Source of the DNA: Prorocentrum cordatum
Lineage: Eukaryota; Sar; Dinophyceae; Prorocentrales; Prorocentraceae
Length of the DNA: 64,000 nucleotides
Assembly (NCBI GenBank): GCA_963575745.1
Contig: CAUYUJ010012603.1
Span: 37,501 to 101,500, forward strand
Direction of reading: 5' to 3'
Shown: positions 11,401-19,927 of the stretch, one piece after another
Numbering within the stretch: the stretch's first letter is position 1
How the letters are laid out: each line of letters starts with the position of its first letter
Notes under the pieces: model-generated
What the model was told of the DNA's origin: nothing
Database searches by the model: none
The model's input: the letters and a program-made list of their open reading frames with translations, nothing else
Position numbers and translations under genes: made by a program

Positions 11401-11426
11401 CCGTTCCAGGGCCTGCGAGCCCGTGA
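2454..11426 (+). CDS. Copia gag-pol polyprotein, 2990 aa
   Basis: One unbroken frame with a strong start context (GCCGCCATGG). Gag-like N-terminus with a zinc knuckle at about 400-415, spaced C-x2-C-x4-H-x6-C rather than the usual C-x2-C-x4-H-x4-C. A Lys/Glu-rich stretch follows near 715-770. The peptide PDGAVPGLTSAAPTGE occurs twice (about 861 and 1112), then DPWAAKG in tandem. Aspartic protease: IDTGC at about 1187. Integrase: H-x4-H (about 1752-1757) and CPTC, then catalytic Asp in VVIDVKY (about 1813), Asp 1874 in IDQGGEF and Glu about 1910, a D35E spacing. RT: DVATAFL near 2520 and HVDD at about 2616, where most copias have YVDD. RNase H: MDASF near 2778, DAKSLYD, and LPNSHMLADVLTKA near 2918. 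It is roughly twice the usual copia length, mainly through the gag side. Gag and pol are in one frame, with no frameshift or stop between them. Confidence 0.96.
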   Translation: MATSHDGSDVEAASSAGTGPPDLHAVLRVMAETQRELLALHRDRGDGGPRRTRLLLSQVRLPEFDGGVGTSTKKYREWRKEVEVIRNLNQLSDVELGLIIYSQVTGRAKELIEVLDASDLRREETLETIFAIYDDAFEKMDHERLDQVHQDWERAHRRAGQPIMDWTTYLRKKRMELQLEDPTSAISDRALASKERAQVLFNCGGIYDSKRMEVVLKAAYSKVHDTEKRSVLPRRSPFAAQREHGRSSGSSGGRYPHPPMARRPYVLRGRPGQHVHEVENGEDYDEHHGDLEEAHHDEDEADDQDDGDHGGAEGTLFEDGAEVDEELVSDNDGPDDEEYEAPEDLQEAFLAGWRAKQKTAAQRQKRGFVAPRQRDPKKINASGSFQAGRKPTDQRKANSRCADCDQPGHWRGDPECPKVKSGEREPYNKIGPKNGQPASPNQRTSVKPPAPRQVHGPIVHWVGMAGSAEERRGRAPWRRAPQSVPAQRHPVEGRADAPERIIMHPRPKSMPAPSLRQDADDGPGAAQSSDERARARARRGEDQEDEDAVVRCHRILANTHAKGHSVELEFPDLATVHHIVERVTNKKPIFFKQGRFESLDFVQGRLVRLQLTTSRPCTAAEVDLDEITATIFKIVMGGNRDTKPRDDRRGEGGSRDTKQREDHHRDRRGDRRRDRGAVLREPRAPPPPEAEASSRSRSRSTPGGRGVKKEKRSPLGDRGEKEEKEEKKEKKKKARSSKEEKKERKKARSSKEVNNEDEASEDPEATEDDNDQRREDKEVPFTPEEMDEIFCSWYPRQDIFRDYLTPPATIHFITKNDRIVRLNLYTRRCEKPDFSLSSGPARAHPVYVVEASAKGASKTKESPDGAVPGLTSAAPTGEAAAAPKEEDWVMAGASEEVRKSEEKKRLEVLQRDKAELLDRLALIEKQEMEMHTRLNPCEVYDGLQKRREQAPLPERALPTSPEQQGVGSVWKNMEAIRRRVHLPAPPGAASSGAPAAATASSAASGVPRVVTASGRSYVMSVGATQSDLEKQQMHRAMYDSQFDGERLVPGPRAKFDPELMHQQAECVHPVGELKWQSNGTVIFAKCKKCSLKSVIHYTLEKPKKDEGEPSKNTPDGAVPGLTSAAPTGEDVAVKGGADPWAAKGADPWAAKGGSAAHMVTTREECPRKVVDEQSVMLVVLPAGLAMIDTGCKRAVGGRPWHVELQKTLDAMGVPYHSINQREYFKFGPGVPLLSERAWCYTVGINGTQGEVVISEVDAEVPGLIGPDEMAEWDAAISFRNGTFTANGVTKPLVPAASGHPCVSLLDFPAPVTSAFPVGQSEEQDELADEMFSGTASHEEKDERSVAETVEEEDSHDSDSNDGQDAGDSELSTSHYHTSDPESAETASSDEEVFMENADNEVFMTKGARRHVRSNLKELEVLMTEEMANRKLRADQQEQDALRYYQEERALPFQKETRRRPGPWRIVEVFAWACQLTILAASMGWDAHQPIAAPEFDLLTVQGRNEARAYLVAVDPDFVALSPPPTAWSRMQSVDQRRPMRVRRQRRERTEYRMLLSFTDEVMQWQAARGRAAMVMDHAQSTIWSQPPVSATKSNPAFEDAICLKDTTRVLANPGVCTAVRGSCAEEFGTAVMSGAADHLAWQFENSSFPAAQLPDPTEEPRSYGPEPAEHGHGEVPRDVSERPEWGKTPQEVRAEIREALQKTVKEESMQHPAEEEEVAASWSEMELPEVVRQDIMMKIPRSTRRAVRKAHRGLGHPSRPTFIKMLRLGGATPNALAYAKHWQCPTCAESEAPPRPVQGTADVRPFGFNVTVVIDVKYLRDAAKEQLVVLSMVDAGTGWHCACLLKNRTAKHVARQIMNEWFKHYGVPENIVIDQGGEFEGYFNALMEQFGINTKTTGAHAAWQHGLAERHGGLLGTIWGKVVHEFHVQGKSMSTVAWAAIINAKNSTISRNGLTPEQAVFGRILNFTEVTDRDDDEVLMSVLGAKGIAWRSSQIRAAATMMLLERDATDKVRRALLRQAPTVVGDLCPGSRVYFWAPNPFKGRRRQDPERWRGPATVIAKESNSRYYVSWRGHVLLVAREQLRHASSQEAAAAESIQTDVRLTQQRDDRAYHDIVDVTPKVKVQKVKKTFLKKERDRHGELEGSRQPRVDLRALDAIEAQAKEEEPPEQQQLPQLPPPKRERSRSPPGRISSEVYPKASPGASGSGGPSVPPIPRDDFELERKRKFLVDDVPICIKKTRLQAAPTSGLPALREVAMNAVVHSGPQEWFDQNALDGVSTLVQKVVRGVRVHREPRRRLYDHDRHRECNRLSVMLSATGQCAYKDDGANRTNERAEDSWVGLTLFYHDKPDAHAEGVYYLDTPEGLVRQPMTYEEWINVSSVHDAWLQEARYEHDTFALVMKQNAKELDPRHFNQHEKAKFDEADAAEWRQWIANNTVELVTEEEEKSIPKDKIISVPMRSVRTNRGRGPELEAKSRLIIPGHLDPQLGLFRTDSPTTSPLAVLVCASITMAMDWTFECFDVATAFLSGLKLERELYVRAPKDGLPAVDGAGWPAVRPYALLRLLKGAYGLTEAPRLWYLRARQVLTDEVGFVELRCARAVFVYRMKDKLIAMLTLHVDDGMLFGDPHDPQYQEVKANINSRFNIKHWKKGNDKEAIAYLGEEWWRHPDHIEISMHEYIGKLTKHPLARGDNEEREMTPEEHHDYRSLLQKVRWPVARVVPQLAYSVSALAQKDPKGRRLLHLRVLNDIIDRLQDYDKRGLATLRIRRVDIERLQVLTLMDASFAKEPGCKSQMGFMSMITDTRVLKELTVCCLVEFQSSTITRVVGSTMAAESAAMSVALDRQLYLRLLIEAILCGEPPLQGDWRLALKVPGALVTDAKSLYDHTSKIGSMPVSRQTLIDLLVAKDLIEQEAIKFKWLPNSHMLADVLTKAVQPNEVLSQFLRHGLFSMVPTAEQEDEEAHRLRLRRGQRERAKERKAQRRVAVPGPASP

Positions 11427-11474
11427 GGTCCTGATTGCAGCTGCTGATGGACCTAGTGAGAGCTACGGTGATGT

Positions 11475-11668
11475 ATGCATATCCTTTGAGTTGATCGTCT
11501 GGAGTAGTGTATCCAGATATTCATATTCTTGTATTTATATTTTGAGCCTCAGGCCGCACCTTGCTTGAGGTGTCTCATGCATATCTTTTGAGTTGACAGT
11601 CTGGATTGGTGAATCTAGACATTCATATTTATATTTCGAGCCTCAGGCCGCATCTGCTTGAGGTGTTT
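11475..11668 (+). repeat. Tandem duplication in copia 3' UTR (102-bp unit)
   Basis: Two copies start at ATGCATATC (11475 and 11577). Both contain TTTGAGTTGA, a TCTGGA...TCCAGA or TCTAGA inverted pair, and end in GCCTCAGGCCGCA followed by CTTGAGGTGT. The last pair can form a hairpin. The segment is richer in AT than the coding region and could carry 3'-end or export signals; that role is speculation. Confidence 0.85.
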
Positions 11669-11755
11669 CGGCCCGTGGGCTGATATACATTATAATTGCG
11701 TGCAGCGTTGCCCTTTCAGAGGGAGCGGCATCGGGGCAGCATTGTACTCACCCAG

Positions 11756-11938
11756 TGTGAAGAGTGCACTCCCCTGCCCCTCTGCCGCCCGTGCCACCAT
11801 GTGTGTATGTTGTACACGCTTGTCTTGTTTTGTGGCATGCACGCTGCCCGCCGCTGTTTTGGCTCAAGTCCTAGGGCCCTGGGACGCACCCGCAGTTGGA
11901 CTGCCGCGCGGTCTTTGCTGAAAACAACTGCACTGACA
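11756..11938 (+). repeat. 3' LTR of the copia element
   Basis: Direct repeat of 2192-2374 with one substitution, followed by the target duplication GCATC. It carries the same 12-base spliced-leader match, at 11857-11868. Confidence 0.95.
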
Positions 11939-12114
11939 GCATCGACCCCCAATCGCCCATTGATCGCCGATAGGGGCCCAATAACCCTAACATGTCCAGG
12001 AGCGTGCATCGGAGGCACATCGCCGATGCACGTTCCTGGGCATCGGCGATGCATCGCAGATCCCAGGTCGATGTTTCCCCCCCTATCCCTATCCCCCTCT
12101 ATCGTTGCCCCTCA

Positions 12115-13998
12115 GCTTCGGAACAAACAGATCTGTCAAGGGGGCCACGGCGCCGGACGCTGCGCACAGGGGGGCGATATCCGCAGGTGGGCGTGCCGTT
12201 GGGCCCCCGCCCTCCTGGGAGGAGCACCCCCGCCGCGCGGGGCGCTCATCGGGGAGGCGCGTGCACGGCTCATCACAGTGGAGCCTCGGACACGGCATGA
12301 ATCGAGGGCGAAGGAGAGGAAGATGGTTATCATAGTCAACGGCGGCGGGGGGAACTACGAAGGAGGAGGCCGTCTTGGGAGGCGGCGGGACTTCTCAGAA
12401 GCCCTCGCGCCTTAGGGAAGGTGTTTGTTCTGTCTTCAGGGAAGGCTTAGAGGACTTCTCAGAAGGCCGGGGGACTTCCGAGCCTTCTTTGAAGGCCTTC
12501 GCCTTCTCACTTCCCCCCTCGTTCGCCGCCGAAGTGAGACTGCGTTGGTTGTTGAGTCGGTTTGGTGTAGCTTACTCTGGCGCACTGTGTGGGGTCGATG
12601 TGCGCTTGATCCTGGCTCCAGCACTTTCCCTCCTCTCCCTGATGTCCCATCGCTGCGCGACGGCGTGTCCTGGAGCGGCTCGGAATCTTTTCCGCAGGAG
12701 CGTTTCAGGAATGTGAATTGCGACGGGTCCCAGCGAAGTTTGTTTCAGGAGCTGTTCGGTGCTCAAATCCAAGGGTGACCAGCACCAGCAAGAAGGTCTT
12801 CCCCCCACTCCCTCCCCCCCCGAGGCCTGGGCGCGGAGGAGGAGGAAGGCGGGAGGAGGGAGGCGCCCCTCCCCCCGTCAAAGAGGTTTCCGCGGGATTC
12901 GAGCCACACGGTGTTTTTGGCGATCTCGTGGGCCGCTGTCGCTTTGATTCCCCAATCAGTGCCTGCACTGAAGGGGTCCTGGCGGAAATGGAAAGATCTT
13001 GCGAAAGCTTCCACCCGATTTTGGTAGCAGGCTGGGTCCTGTGTTCCCGGTTATTGGTTCCGGGCCGATTTCGGTGGTTTTTGGGTTAGCCGGCTCCCGG
13101 GTTCCTGATCGATCATTTCAGCGAAAACTATCCATTGATTTAGGTTTCTCTCTGGTGTAATTTCGTAGTGCTGAAGAGGTGGAAGGACGACAGAGCTCGA
13201 GAACGAAGACAACACGAACACGGATAACACCGTACAGATGACACCGTATAGCTCGAGCCCTGGGATCCAGCCCGCCCGCGCCCGGGAGCGCCGCCTTGGG
13301 ACGGCCCCCGCAGGACTTGGCCGCCACGGCGAAGACGCAATGAGGTGGCATTGCGAGTTCGGTGCACCGGAGGCGGGGGGATGACGGGTTGGAGCTGGCG
13401 GGGGGTCTGAGGTGGGTCGGCATGAGTTCCAGGGGGGATTCCTCTCGCCTCGCGGGGTGCACGTGTGGAGCACGTGCCGTCCAGTCGTTGTCGAGCCTCT
13501 GGGAACTTCTTGGGGGCCCCTTGGAGGCCTCTTTGGGGCCTCTTGGGTCCTCGCGCGGGCGTCTGGGAGGCCCCTGGGAGGCCTCTTGAAGCACTCTCGG
13601 AGCCCCGTGTGGGCGTCTTGGGGGCGCTCTTGCGCTCTCTGGTCCCTTCGGAGACTGTCTTGGGGTACTCTTGGGCCGTCTTGGGAGCCTCTTGGGGCAT
13701 CTCGGCGGCCTCTTTGGGCCGTTTGGGGGGCCGTTTTGGGGGACTCTTGAGGGCTTCTTGGGCGGTCTGGGGGTCACTTCGGAGGCTGTTTCGCCGTCCT
13801 GGCCCTCTGAGAGTCGAAATAAGCGGGAACGCTTCCTGGGGCCGTCTTGGCCCGCGCAGAGGCCACCTTGAGCGTCCTGGCGCACTCGTGGCCCCCCCAA
13901 GAGGCCCAAGAAGCCAAAATCATTGATTTGAGAACAGGTTTTGGTGGGTTCTGGGGCCCCCAAAAAAGGGGTCGCCGGGTTGGGTCGATGGATGTGGC
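12115..13998. other. Intergenic, no recognisable gene
   Basis: Mixed GC-rich sequence. TTCTCAGAAG-type palindromic motifs recur at about 12390-12500. From 13480 a degenerate minisatellite built on CTTGGGG and GGCCTC starts. A 503-codon frame on the minus strand (13118-14629) is the complement of this repeat (Pro/Arg/Lys-rich) and shows no domain. Confidence 0.55.
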
Positions 13999-14001
13999 GT
14001 A

Positions 14002-14189
14002 CGGTAGGTTTGCGTCGTGTCGACCAGCGGCGACCCCAGCGCGGGCGTTCAAGGCTGAACGCCGCTGGCGACCCAGAACCGATCGACGTTGAACGATCGG
14101 ACGTTGCGGCAGCGGCCGATCGTTCAAGGTTGAACGATCCCTGCGGTGTCAAAAACCAACGCTGGGGTCGGCACGACACGAACCTGCCG
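14002..14189. mobile_element. MITE, 188 bp, TA target duplication
   Basis: The left end CGGTAGGTT and following GTCGTGTCGACC pair with the right end GGTCGGCACGACACG and AACCTGCCG as imperfect inverted repeats of about 35-40 bp. TA flanks both ends (14000-14001 and 14190-14191). Inner inverted GATCG/GAACGATC motifs add secondary structure. TA duplications and short TIRs fit a Tc1/mariner-type non-autonomous element. No coding capacity. Confidence 0.75.
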
Positions 14190-15020
14190 TAGCCCCTGGG
14201 GGGTTTTGGGGGAGACATGTCAGCGTAACGCACGACAAGATGCAGCAATGATACAACTATGGGATACAACGGATACGTTGCATTACAGCATCCGCGGAAA
14301 ACGCTGCCGCTCAGCACGTCACTTCCGGACGTGGATTCTAAAGGCTTAAGCCACATCCGCCGACCCCTTGTATTTTTTTGTGTGTGGGGGGGCGTGATCT
14401 CTTGCAAGCAGTTCTGAAAGCGCTTCGGGTTCGTTGTTGGGGGCCTGTCGGCGCTTTTTCGGGGCCTTCTGGGTTCATCTTGGGGCATCATGTTGCTCTC
14501 CTGGTTTGTGGTGCCGGGCTCGCTCCTGTCCAAGGGGGTGGTACCTTTTGGGCCTGTCTTGGGGTTCCATTGGGCGTCGTGGGAGTTTCTTTGGCCGACC
14601 TGGGTGCACGTTGGGGCCGAGAGCTTCAAAACTTGCTTTCTAGGCTCCCTCTGGGAACCGTCTCAGAACCCTCTTGGACTGTCTTCGTGGCTTCTTCGGC
14701 CATCTTTGCCCCTTCTTGGGCCCCTCTTGTGGTGCGTTCCACGGCAAGTTTCGTGGGGTCCTTCGTGGCGTAATCCGTGGAGCGTTTCGTGGGGTGTTTC
14801 GTGGATGGGGTTCGTGGGGTGTTTCGTTGGGTATCCCGTGTAGCGTTTCGTGGGGTGTTTCATGGGGTTTTGCGCGATGTGTGCCTTGTGTTGTGTTACG
14901 TTTGGTATATCGCGGGGTGTTTCGTGGGTTGCTCCGCGTTGCGTGGGCCCTTGCTGCCTGGCTTGCGGGCCAGAAGGTGCACGCCTCAAGTGGTACCAAT
15001 GGAGGCACATCGGCCGAAAC

Positions 15021-15192
15021 GGGGAGGGGGAATAGGAGGAGGAGGAGGAGGAGGAGTAGGAGGAGGAAGAGAAGGAGGAGGAGGAGGAGGATGAGGAGGA
15101 GGAGGAGGAGGAGGAGGAGGAGGAATAGGAGGAGGAGTCGGAGGATGATAATGAGGGGGAGGACGGGGAGGAGGAGGAGGAGGAGGAGGAAG
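15021..15192 (+). repeat. GGA microsatellite
   Basis: Purine-rich (GGA)n with scattered interruptions, within the CTTGGGG repeat area. Confidence 0.9.
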
Positions 15193-16037
15193 ACGATGAG
15201 TAGGATATATGCGACGACGGCGACGACGACGACGATAGAGGGCTCATGGATGTTGGTCGGGATCTCGTGGTTGGCCTCTCTGGGGCCTCCCAGAGGCAGG
15301 TTCGAGGTCTCTTGGGGGCCGTTTTGGAGCCTCGTGGGGCCCCTCTTAGGGGGCCTCCTGTGGCCTCTTGGAGGGCCTCCTGGGGGCCCACTGTGGCCTC
15401 TTGGGGCCTCCTGGCGGCCTCTTGGGGTGGAACGCTCGAGCTTTCGGTTCGTGGTGCCCGCTAGGCCCTCTCTTGGGCCCGTCTTGGGGCTCTCTTGGGC
15501 CGTAGTAGGCGCCTCTCGGGCCGTCTTGGGGCCCTCTTGGAGGCCTCTTGGGGTGGTCTTGGGGGCTTCTTGGGCCATCTTAGAGCGTTGGAAAGCCGAC
15601 AAGGCGAGTTTCTTTAAGATAGCGCATTACGAAGGGAATGGGACCATTTTTGCGCCTGGTGGCCCTCTTGGGGCGCATCTTCGGAGCCTCTTGATGTGTC
15701 GTAGGGAATGCGGAGGCCGTCTGGAGGCCATCGTCGGCGTCATGGGGCGGTATTCTGGCGATTCGTGGCCCTCATGGACCGTCTCGGGGGATTCTTGTTG
15801 CCCTCTGAGCCCATCTTGGAGCCCTCTCCCCCCCTGGGCGCGCATTGTCACTGCTTCCAGGGCCGGGGGGCTGGGGTTCAAATTCGAGGTTTGGGGTCCC
15901 CGGGGGGAGGAGTATGGGGGGGGAACAATCTCACACGCCTGAGGACCCACAAGGGGTCGGGGGATTTGACGCTCTGGGTCTGGGACTGTGTTTTGCCTTC
16001 TTCTGGCTCCGGGGACCGCCTCTTGGGCCCCAGGACC

Positions 16038-16091
16038 ATGCTCCTCCTCCTCCTCCTCCTCCTCCTCCTCCTCCTCCTCATCCCCCTCCTC
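16038..16091 (+). repeat. (TCC)n microsatellite
   Basis: Uniform pyrimidine tract, the opposite polarity to the GGA tract at 15021-15192. Confidence 0.9.
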
Positions 16092-18224
16092 CTGCATACA
16101 TTGAGCGGCTTGAGTAAGGAACACTTGCTTTTCAAAAGGGGCTCGGTCGTTCCCTAGGCTTGCTTGCGTTATCCATCATTCCGTATGCGTTTTTCATTAT
16201 CTATCTTTCCTTATGCATTGCTCCTTGGAAAACAAAGGGGCTTCGTTCCTTATTTCTCGTTCCTTAGGTCAGGCCGATGGCTGTATCAGTCAACACGCTG
16301 AGTTTGCCAGGCCAGCTAAGAGGGTGGGGATGCTGAGGGGAGGTGGGGTCTGTGGGCAGGTCTATGGCATCTCTCCAGATGTCATGGCCCTCTTTTTTTC
16401 AGCACTTTCGCTACTCCCCCCCACCGTATTCTACGCACTTGCCTCGGGCCATTGATTACGAACTCCCTCTTGGATTTGGGGCTCGTGGAAGGCTCTGGTG
16501 TTCGGGCCGTTCCCTATGACGTGGTCGGAAGGCCTATTCGTAGCCGAGGCTCGCCGTGGCCAGAAACGTCCCTTCGTTCCTTGTTAAGCGTTCGTTTTGG
16601 TAGCACGATGGCTGTACAGGGGGCTCTTCCTTACGTCCTTCCGTCGAGGCGCCTCCAGTGGTGTCTTAGGGATCTTTGCGGGGACATGCGCGGTTTTGGA
16701 AGGTGTTCTCTGGGTTTCTGCGGGCAGGGGGAGAAGGAGGAGGAAGAGGTGAAGGTATGTAAAGGCTTGCGAGGGAAAAGGACAAGGGGGATGGGGACGG
16801 ATGAGTTGCTGGGGAAGGCGAGCAGAGAAGGGAGGGGTAGGAGACAAGGAGGACTGTGACGGGAGGCGTAATAGGGGGGCCTTCGGCCAGATGGAAGGTG
16901 GATGGGGTCCAATCATGCCCGCCCCGAACGGGGGGCTTGGCCGCTTTTGCGCTGCGAGTTTAATATACGATGCCATTACTGATCCAGCTGCCTGCGGCAA
17001 ACCCCGTCACCGGGCAAGCGCAGCGCAGCAGCAGGAAGGAGGGTGAGTTGAATAACCCCTTTAGTTTAGCACCGTGGTTGGATTGGCGCGAATGTTGAGC
17101 AGCTCGTCCTTGTCCGCAGTGTCACATACCCCCCCTTTCCTTCACCTTTTGAACTTCTGGCGGGCGCCTTTGTGGCTTCTTGCGGCCCCTCTTGGGGGCC
17201 TCCCGACGGCTTGCTGGGGCCCCAGAAGGTCCCGTCGGGGATCTTTGGGCCGCGATGGGCGTGATGGTTCCACAAAGCTAGCTGCCCTTGAAATGCTCAG
17301 TTCAGCCATCTCTGGGACGTCAGGGCGGTTAATGAGGCTTCCTTGCTGTCGCGTTGGGAGCTTCTTGAGGCTCCCTGCAGCTTTCGGACGCGATATCAAG
17401 CCGAAAAGCATGGGAAGCAACACCTATTATTCTGGATGTTTCTCCATGTATTTGGGCCTCACTGGCGGCCTCTTCGGGCGTCCTTTGAAGGTTCGCTGGG
17501 GCCTCTTGAAACCTGTGGGAGCTCGTTGAGCAGTCATTCTACTGACTTGGATTGTTTATCGGCCATCTTGAGGCGATTCTTGGCTGTCTTGGAGCCGTCT
17601 GGAATCCGCCGAGGCCGTTGGAGAACACACCGGCAGGGGCATCGATTTTCACGTGCGTCGAGAGGCGGGGCCGCCATTAGAAAATTAGCCTGGCGAAAGA
17701 CCCAACCATATGCAGTTGTGAGTACCGCAATTATGAATATCATCTTCGCCCGCGCTCCCTATGGGGCCACGAACCTTGTGACGCGAGCGAATACGATAGG
17801 TCTGTGTGCGAGAGACTGAAGCCAAGTGAGTATGATTGTGGATGAGTCTGCGCGCGCGTGAGTGTACGTGCATAAATGTCGACGCCCATGTCGGCACGCC
17901 TCTCTCGAGGATCGCGCCCGCGTTCTTCCCGTTCTTCTTCTCCCTCTTTGCCCGTGCGCGCCCGCGTCAAAAGGCTGCGGGCGCGGCGCCGCACGGAGTT
18001 CCCGCGACGCGCGCTGGTCGCCCCGAAGGGGTCCCGGCGACGCGCGCGGGTCGTCCGTTGCGCGGGGCAGGGAGAGCGAGCTGGCTGGCTCCCGCCCGGG
18101 ATGCGCGGCCCGAAAGCGGCTTCAACACGTCGAATACGACGAAAAACCGGCGAACATCGACAGCCGCCGCCATGCGAACTCCGCCGCTGGGCCGCCGTGC
18201 GAGTTCCGCCACGGAGACTTTAGG
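16092..18224. other. Intergenic, no recognisable gene
   Basis: Mixed sequence with purine-rich patches near 16725-16860 and a CTTGGGG-type patch near 17160-17230. Short open frames occur on both strands but none has a recognisable motif. The block GCTCCCTATGGGGCCACGAA at 17755-17774 already resembles a unit of the minisatellite that starts at 18225. Confidence 0.5.
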
Positions 18225-18985
18225 TAAAGCTCCCTGTGGGGACCCGAAGCGCTGTACTGGGTGGTGGCTGACGCATGCGGGCGGTCCCGCTGTAACGGGC
18301 GGTCCCACGGTGACCTTCGGTGGAGCTCCATACGGGGCCACGAAACCTCTTATTGCGAGGTGGCTGACGCACGCGGGCGGTGCCAGTGGAGCCTTTGGTG
18401 GAGCTCCCTACGGGGCCACGAAACGTTGTGCCGGGTGGTGGCTGACGCATGCGGGCCGTGCCACTGGGACCTTCGGTGGAACCCCCAATGGGGCCACGAA
18501 GCGCTGTATTGGGTGGTGGCTGACGCACGCGGGCGGTGCCAGTGGGGCCGTCGGTGGAGCTCCGTATGGGCCCACGACGCGCTGTATTGGGTGGTGGTCG
18601 CATGCGGGCGGTGCCACTGGGGCCTTCGGTGGAGCCCCCTGTGGAACCACGAAGCGCTGTGCTGGGTGGTGGCTGACGCACGCGGGCGGTGCCACTGGGG
18701 CCTTCGGTGGAGCCCCGTTGTGCGGCCACGAAACGCTGCACTGGGTGGTGGCTGACGCATGCGGGCGGTGCCACTTGGGCCTTTTTGCGGGGCTCCCTAC
18801 GGGGACACGAAACGCTGTGCTGGGTGGTGGCTGACGCATGCGGGCGGTGCCAGTGGGGCCTTCGGTGGAGCCCCCATATAAGGCCACGAAGCGCTGCGCT
18901 GGTTGGTGACTGACGCATGCGGGCGGTGCCACAGGGACCTTCGGTGGAGCCCCTTTTGGGGCCACGAAGCGCTGTAGTGGGTGGG
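18225..18985 (+). repeat. ~80-bp minisatellite, about 10 units
   Basis: Units carry GGCTGACGCATGCGGGCGG, a CCTTCGGTGGAGC block and a GGCCACGAAGCGCTG block; period about 77-95 bp. Part of the array is open in one frame from about 17836 to 18834 and would encode repeats such as WWLTHAGGATGAFGGAPYG. The frame then breaks, and unit length is not always a multiple of three. I read it as a minisatellite, though translation of the in-frame part cannot be excluded. The same family recurs inverted at 33950-34330. Confidence 0.85.
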
Positions 18986-19065
18986 TGAAACGCAGGGAGG
19001 GAGGAGGGGGGGGAAGGGGAGGAGGAGGAGAGGAGAAGGAGGAGGAGGAGGAGGAGGAGGGACGC

Positions 19066-19927
19066 GGGGACCGTCTCGTCAAAACGAGGACCCAACACCA
19101 CAGGACGGTTGGGAACCATGAGCGATTACGACATGGTCGACCACGAGTGTAAGTTCGTGGCGATCTGGGACTGGGAACATTGTCCCCGCCGACTAGTTCC
19201 CCAGCCTAGGAAATCTCTGAGCGCCCTCGATCGCCATTGGGAGAAGGGGTTACGACAGACAACCTGGCAAAAAACTGATAGACAGTCAACGCCAGACAAC
19301 CGAGCAAACAGACGGACCACCCAACAGTTCGAGAAGAGAAGGAACTCTTCCAGAACAGACGACCGTTCTAAGCTGCCTCAGCGTGCCGGAGGCGCGGGCG
19401 CAGGTTCTTCCACGACACCTTGGCCGGTCCCTTCGTCGACTTTGGTGTAGGCGCAGCATGGTTCAGCGCGATCGACTGCAGAGGTCCAAAAAGTGGTGTG
19501 GTGCAAAGGGGTGCAGTGCCACTGTTGAGAATGGCGGTGCAACCCACGATGGCCGCAAGTACGAGGCATCATGAATTCCTGTGCGTGCGATGGCCCGAAT
19601 TCTTGATTTGGCTTACTTTCCCAAGCGACTGGGCCAAGCGTGCACCAGCGCACACCTAAAGAACACATGCCAAAAAGTGCGATCGCCACACACGCGACTC
19701 CGAAAACTCTGGAACTACATTTCGCGATTCCCGCTTGGAACTACTTTTTGTGATTCTGGCATTCGCGGAGTCTTTTGTGTGATTGGTGGATTTGGGAAAC
19801 GTGATTTCCTCATCTCCGAACACATTGCGTGTGTTAAAACAGCGTTACTTCCAACATCAGTGCAGTTTTATTTCGACCATCCTGTTGTGTTGGGTGTTCG
19901 GCTAGATGAGACAGTCCCCGCGTCCCC
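19066..19927. repeat. Inverted repeat pair (~50 bp arms)
   Basis: The left arm at 19066-19112 (GACGCGGGGACCGTCTCGTC and ACCCAACACCACAGGACGGT) matches the complement of 19876-19927 with a few differences. The arms lie beside mirrored GGA (19008-19061) and TCC-rich (19928-20025) tracts. This could be a 1-kb TIR element, but no target duplication was identified and the interior shows no gene. Confidence 0.6.

Larger units (their letters stand above)
2192..11938 (+). mobile_element. Complete Ty1/copia LTR retrotransposon (9747 bp)
   Basis: Two 183-bp LTRs (2192-2374 and 11756-11938) begin TGTGAAGA and end CTGACA. They differ at one visible position only (C at 2200, G at 11764). The element is flanked by a 5-bp direct repeat, GCATC, at 2187-2191 and 11939-11943. 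Between the LTRs lie a primer-binding-site-like sequence, one uninterrupted gag-pol frame in the order protease, integrase, RT, RNase H (the Ty1/copia order), and a duplicated AT-richer 3' untranslated segment. Near-identical LTRs and an intact frame indicate a recent insertion. No obvious purine-only tract precedes the 3' LTR. Confidence 0.95.
2150..12111. mobile_element. Small TIR element split by the copia insertion
   Basis: The sequence left of the copia element (2150-2191) begins GGGGCAACGAT and continues through a GATAGG-CATAGGGGGGG stretch. The sequence right of it (ending 12111) is its inverted counterpart, CCCCCCCTATCCCTATC ... ATCGTTGCCCC. The outer flanks are TCA (2147-2149) and TCA (12112-12114), a possible 3-bp target duplication. 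Without the retrotransposon the element would be about 210 bp. Its interior holds GCATCGGCGATGC-type palindromes near 12006-12057. The retrotransposon therefore landed inside an older non-autonomous DNA element. Confidence 0.7.
13480..15580 (+). repeat. Degenerate CTTGGGG/GGCCTC minisatellite family
   Basis: Short irregular units around TCTTGGGGGCCTC recur at 13480-13800, 14420-14730 and 15270-15575. Related patches lie outside this span, at about 17150-17240 and 25080-25380. Between 14735 and 14935 the unit changes to a GTTTCGTGGGGT type. Units vary in length, so this is a diffuse repeat and not a clean satellite. It gives long open but low-complexity frames on both strands. Confidence 0.65.

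Noticed and set aside
13118-15602. Long minus-strand frames (503 and 320 codons)
   Set aside because: They are the complement of CTTGGGG and GGA repeats, give Pro/Arg/Lys- or Leu-rich monotony and have no domain.
17836-18834. 332-codon frame with tandem peptide repeats as a gene
   Set aside because: Unit lengths drift and the frame fails inside the array; a minisatellite explains it better.
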